Source: Paracidovorax avenae (GTDB taxonomy: Bacteria > Pseudomonadota > Gammaproteobacteria > Burkholderiales > Burkholderiaceae_C). Taken from it: a stretch of 64,000 bases of DNA. Position 1 is the first letter of the stretch, and each line of letters opens with the position of its first letter. Where the stretch lies: contig NZ_CP156079.1 in NCBI RefSeq assembly GCF_040892545.1, positions 62,001-126,000 on the forward strand. The letters are read 5' to 3'. This document shows positions 63,705 through 64,000 of the stretch, piece after piece. The notes beneath the pieces are model-generated. The model saw only the letters and a program-made list of their open reading frames with translations. It was not told the origin of the DNA and searched no databases. A program made the translations under genes and the position numbers.

Positions 63705-64000
63705 TCAGCGCGGCGCGAGGATCGCCATGGTGAGGCGCGAGACGCAGGTGAGGTCGCCGGCCTCGTTGGCCATGTCGATCTGCCACACGTGCGTGGTGCG
63801 GCCGATGTGGATGGGCCGCGCGGTGCCGGTCACCCAGCCCTCGGTGGCGGCGCGCAGGTGGTTGGCGTTGATGTCCAGTCCCACCGCGCGGCAGCCCTCG
63901 GGCGAGGCGTAGAACGCGCCCACGGAGCCCAGCGTCTCGGCCAGCACCACGCTCACGCCGCCGTGCAGCAGGCCGAAGGGCTGCCTGGTGCGCTCGTCCA
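63705..64000 (-). CDS. Hotdog-fold PaaI-type thioesterase (5' end outside window)
   Basis: About 98 residues of the C-terminal part are visible, beginning DERTRQPFGLLHGGVSVVLAETLGSVGA and continuing through VGLDINANHLRA, with HxxG motif HGG and catalytic Glu/Asp-type residue E in AETLGS. Ends RLTMAILAPR. Hydrolyses acyl-CoA thioesters (PaaI/YdiI/EntH group). Tail-to-tail with the methyltransferase gene. Confidence 0.88.
   Translation of the reverse strand, partial: DERTRQPFGLLHGGVSVVLAETLGSVGAFYASPEGCRAVGLDINANHLRAATEGWVTGTARPIHIGRTTHVWQIDMANEAGDLTCVSRLTMAILAPR

Overview
The window is 64 kb of very GC-rich, tightly packed bacterial chromosome. Gene content and order point to Comamonadaceae, most likely a plant-associated Acidovorax of the citrulli/avenae type. 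The clues are an mnmG-rsmG-parA-parB block, a tauABC-like transporter, Bug-type solute-binding proteins, an IclR/pobA pair, a B12-riboswitch-controlled cobalamin operon, and a textbook PIP box (the HrpX-type promoter motif) in front of a probable type III effector. The species name is inference; no rRNA or tRNA gene is visible.

Layout: 1-3180, outer membrane efflux protein (cut by the window edge) divergent from a two-component system. 3187-9512, NIPSNAP protein, old yellow enzyme, taurine-type ABC importer, GST, YkgJ protein, FMN reductase. 9806-15845, the partition region (mnmG, rsmG, LysE exporter, parA, hydrolase, cupin, parB), with four parS sites spread over 6490-12395. 25064 down to 15904, a leftward run of eight genes that looks like a decaprenyl-phosphoryl-pentofuranose (DprE1/DprE2/UbiA) pathway with membrane glycosylation and flipping genes. 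25256-29744, methyltransferase, CsgG-like lipoprotein with a peptidoglycan-binding end, a stand-alone MABP beta-prism protein, a type-B carboxylesterase. 29899-39746, cobalamin riboswitch and eleven co-oriented genes for the early-cobalt corrin-ring pathway, ending at a MITE-like inverted-repeat element. 40227-50291, mixed metabolism and regulators (LysR/CMD, PobA/IclR, Bug protein, AraC/MFS).

50362-59613 is the most accessory part. It contains a YopT/AvrPphB-type (family C58) cysteine protease with the full Cys/His/Asp triad at the family's spacing, an HdeA-like protein, a gene broken by a single-base frameshift, and a lower-GC island (about 54.4-56.9 kb) with a DUF6402-like protein, a membrane partner and a possible PD-(D/E)xK-fold protein. 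It also contains a 205-residue predicted effector that starts MGNFCC (acylation signal), carries an F-box-like segment and sits behind a perfect PIP box. 59771-64000 holds a PduO-type adenosyltransferase, a four-gene overlapping cassette (GT2, acyl-CoA dehydrogenase-like, PIG-L deacetylase, NodS-like methyltransferase) that looks like an undescribed small biosynthetic unit, and a hotdog thioesterase cut by the window edge.

Most genes sit in operons with 4-bp ATGA/GTGA stop-start overlaps. The strongest leads for new biology are the PIP-box effector, the C58 protease, the Gram-negative DprE-type cluster and the GT2/ACAD/PIG-L/methyltransferase cassette.
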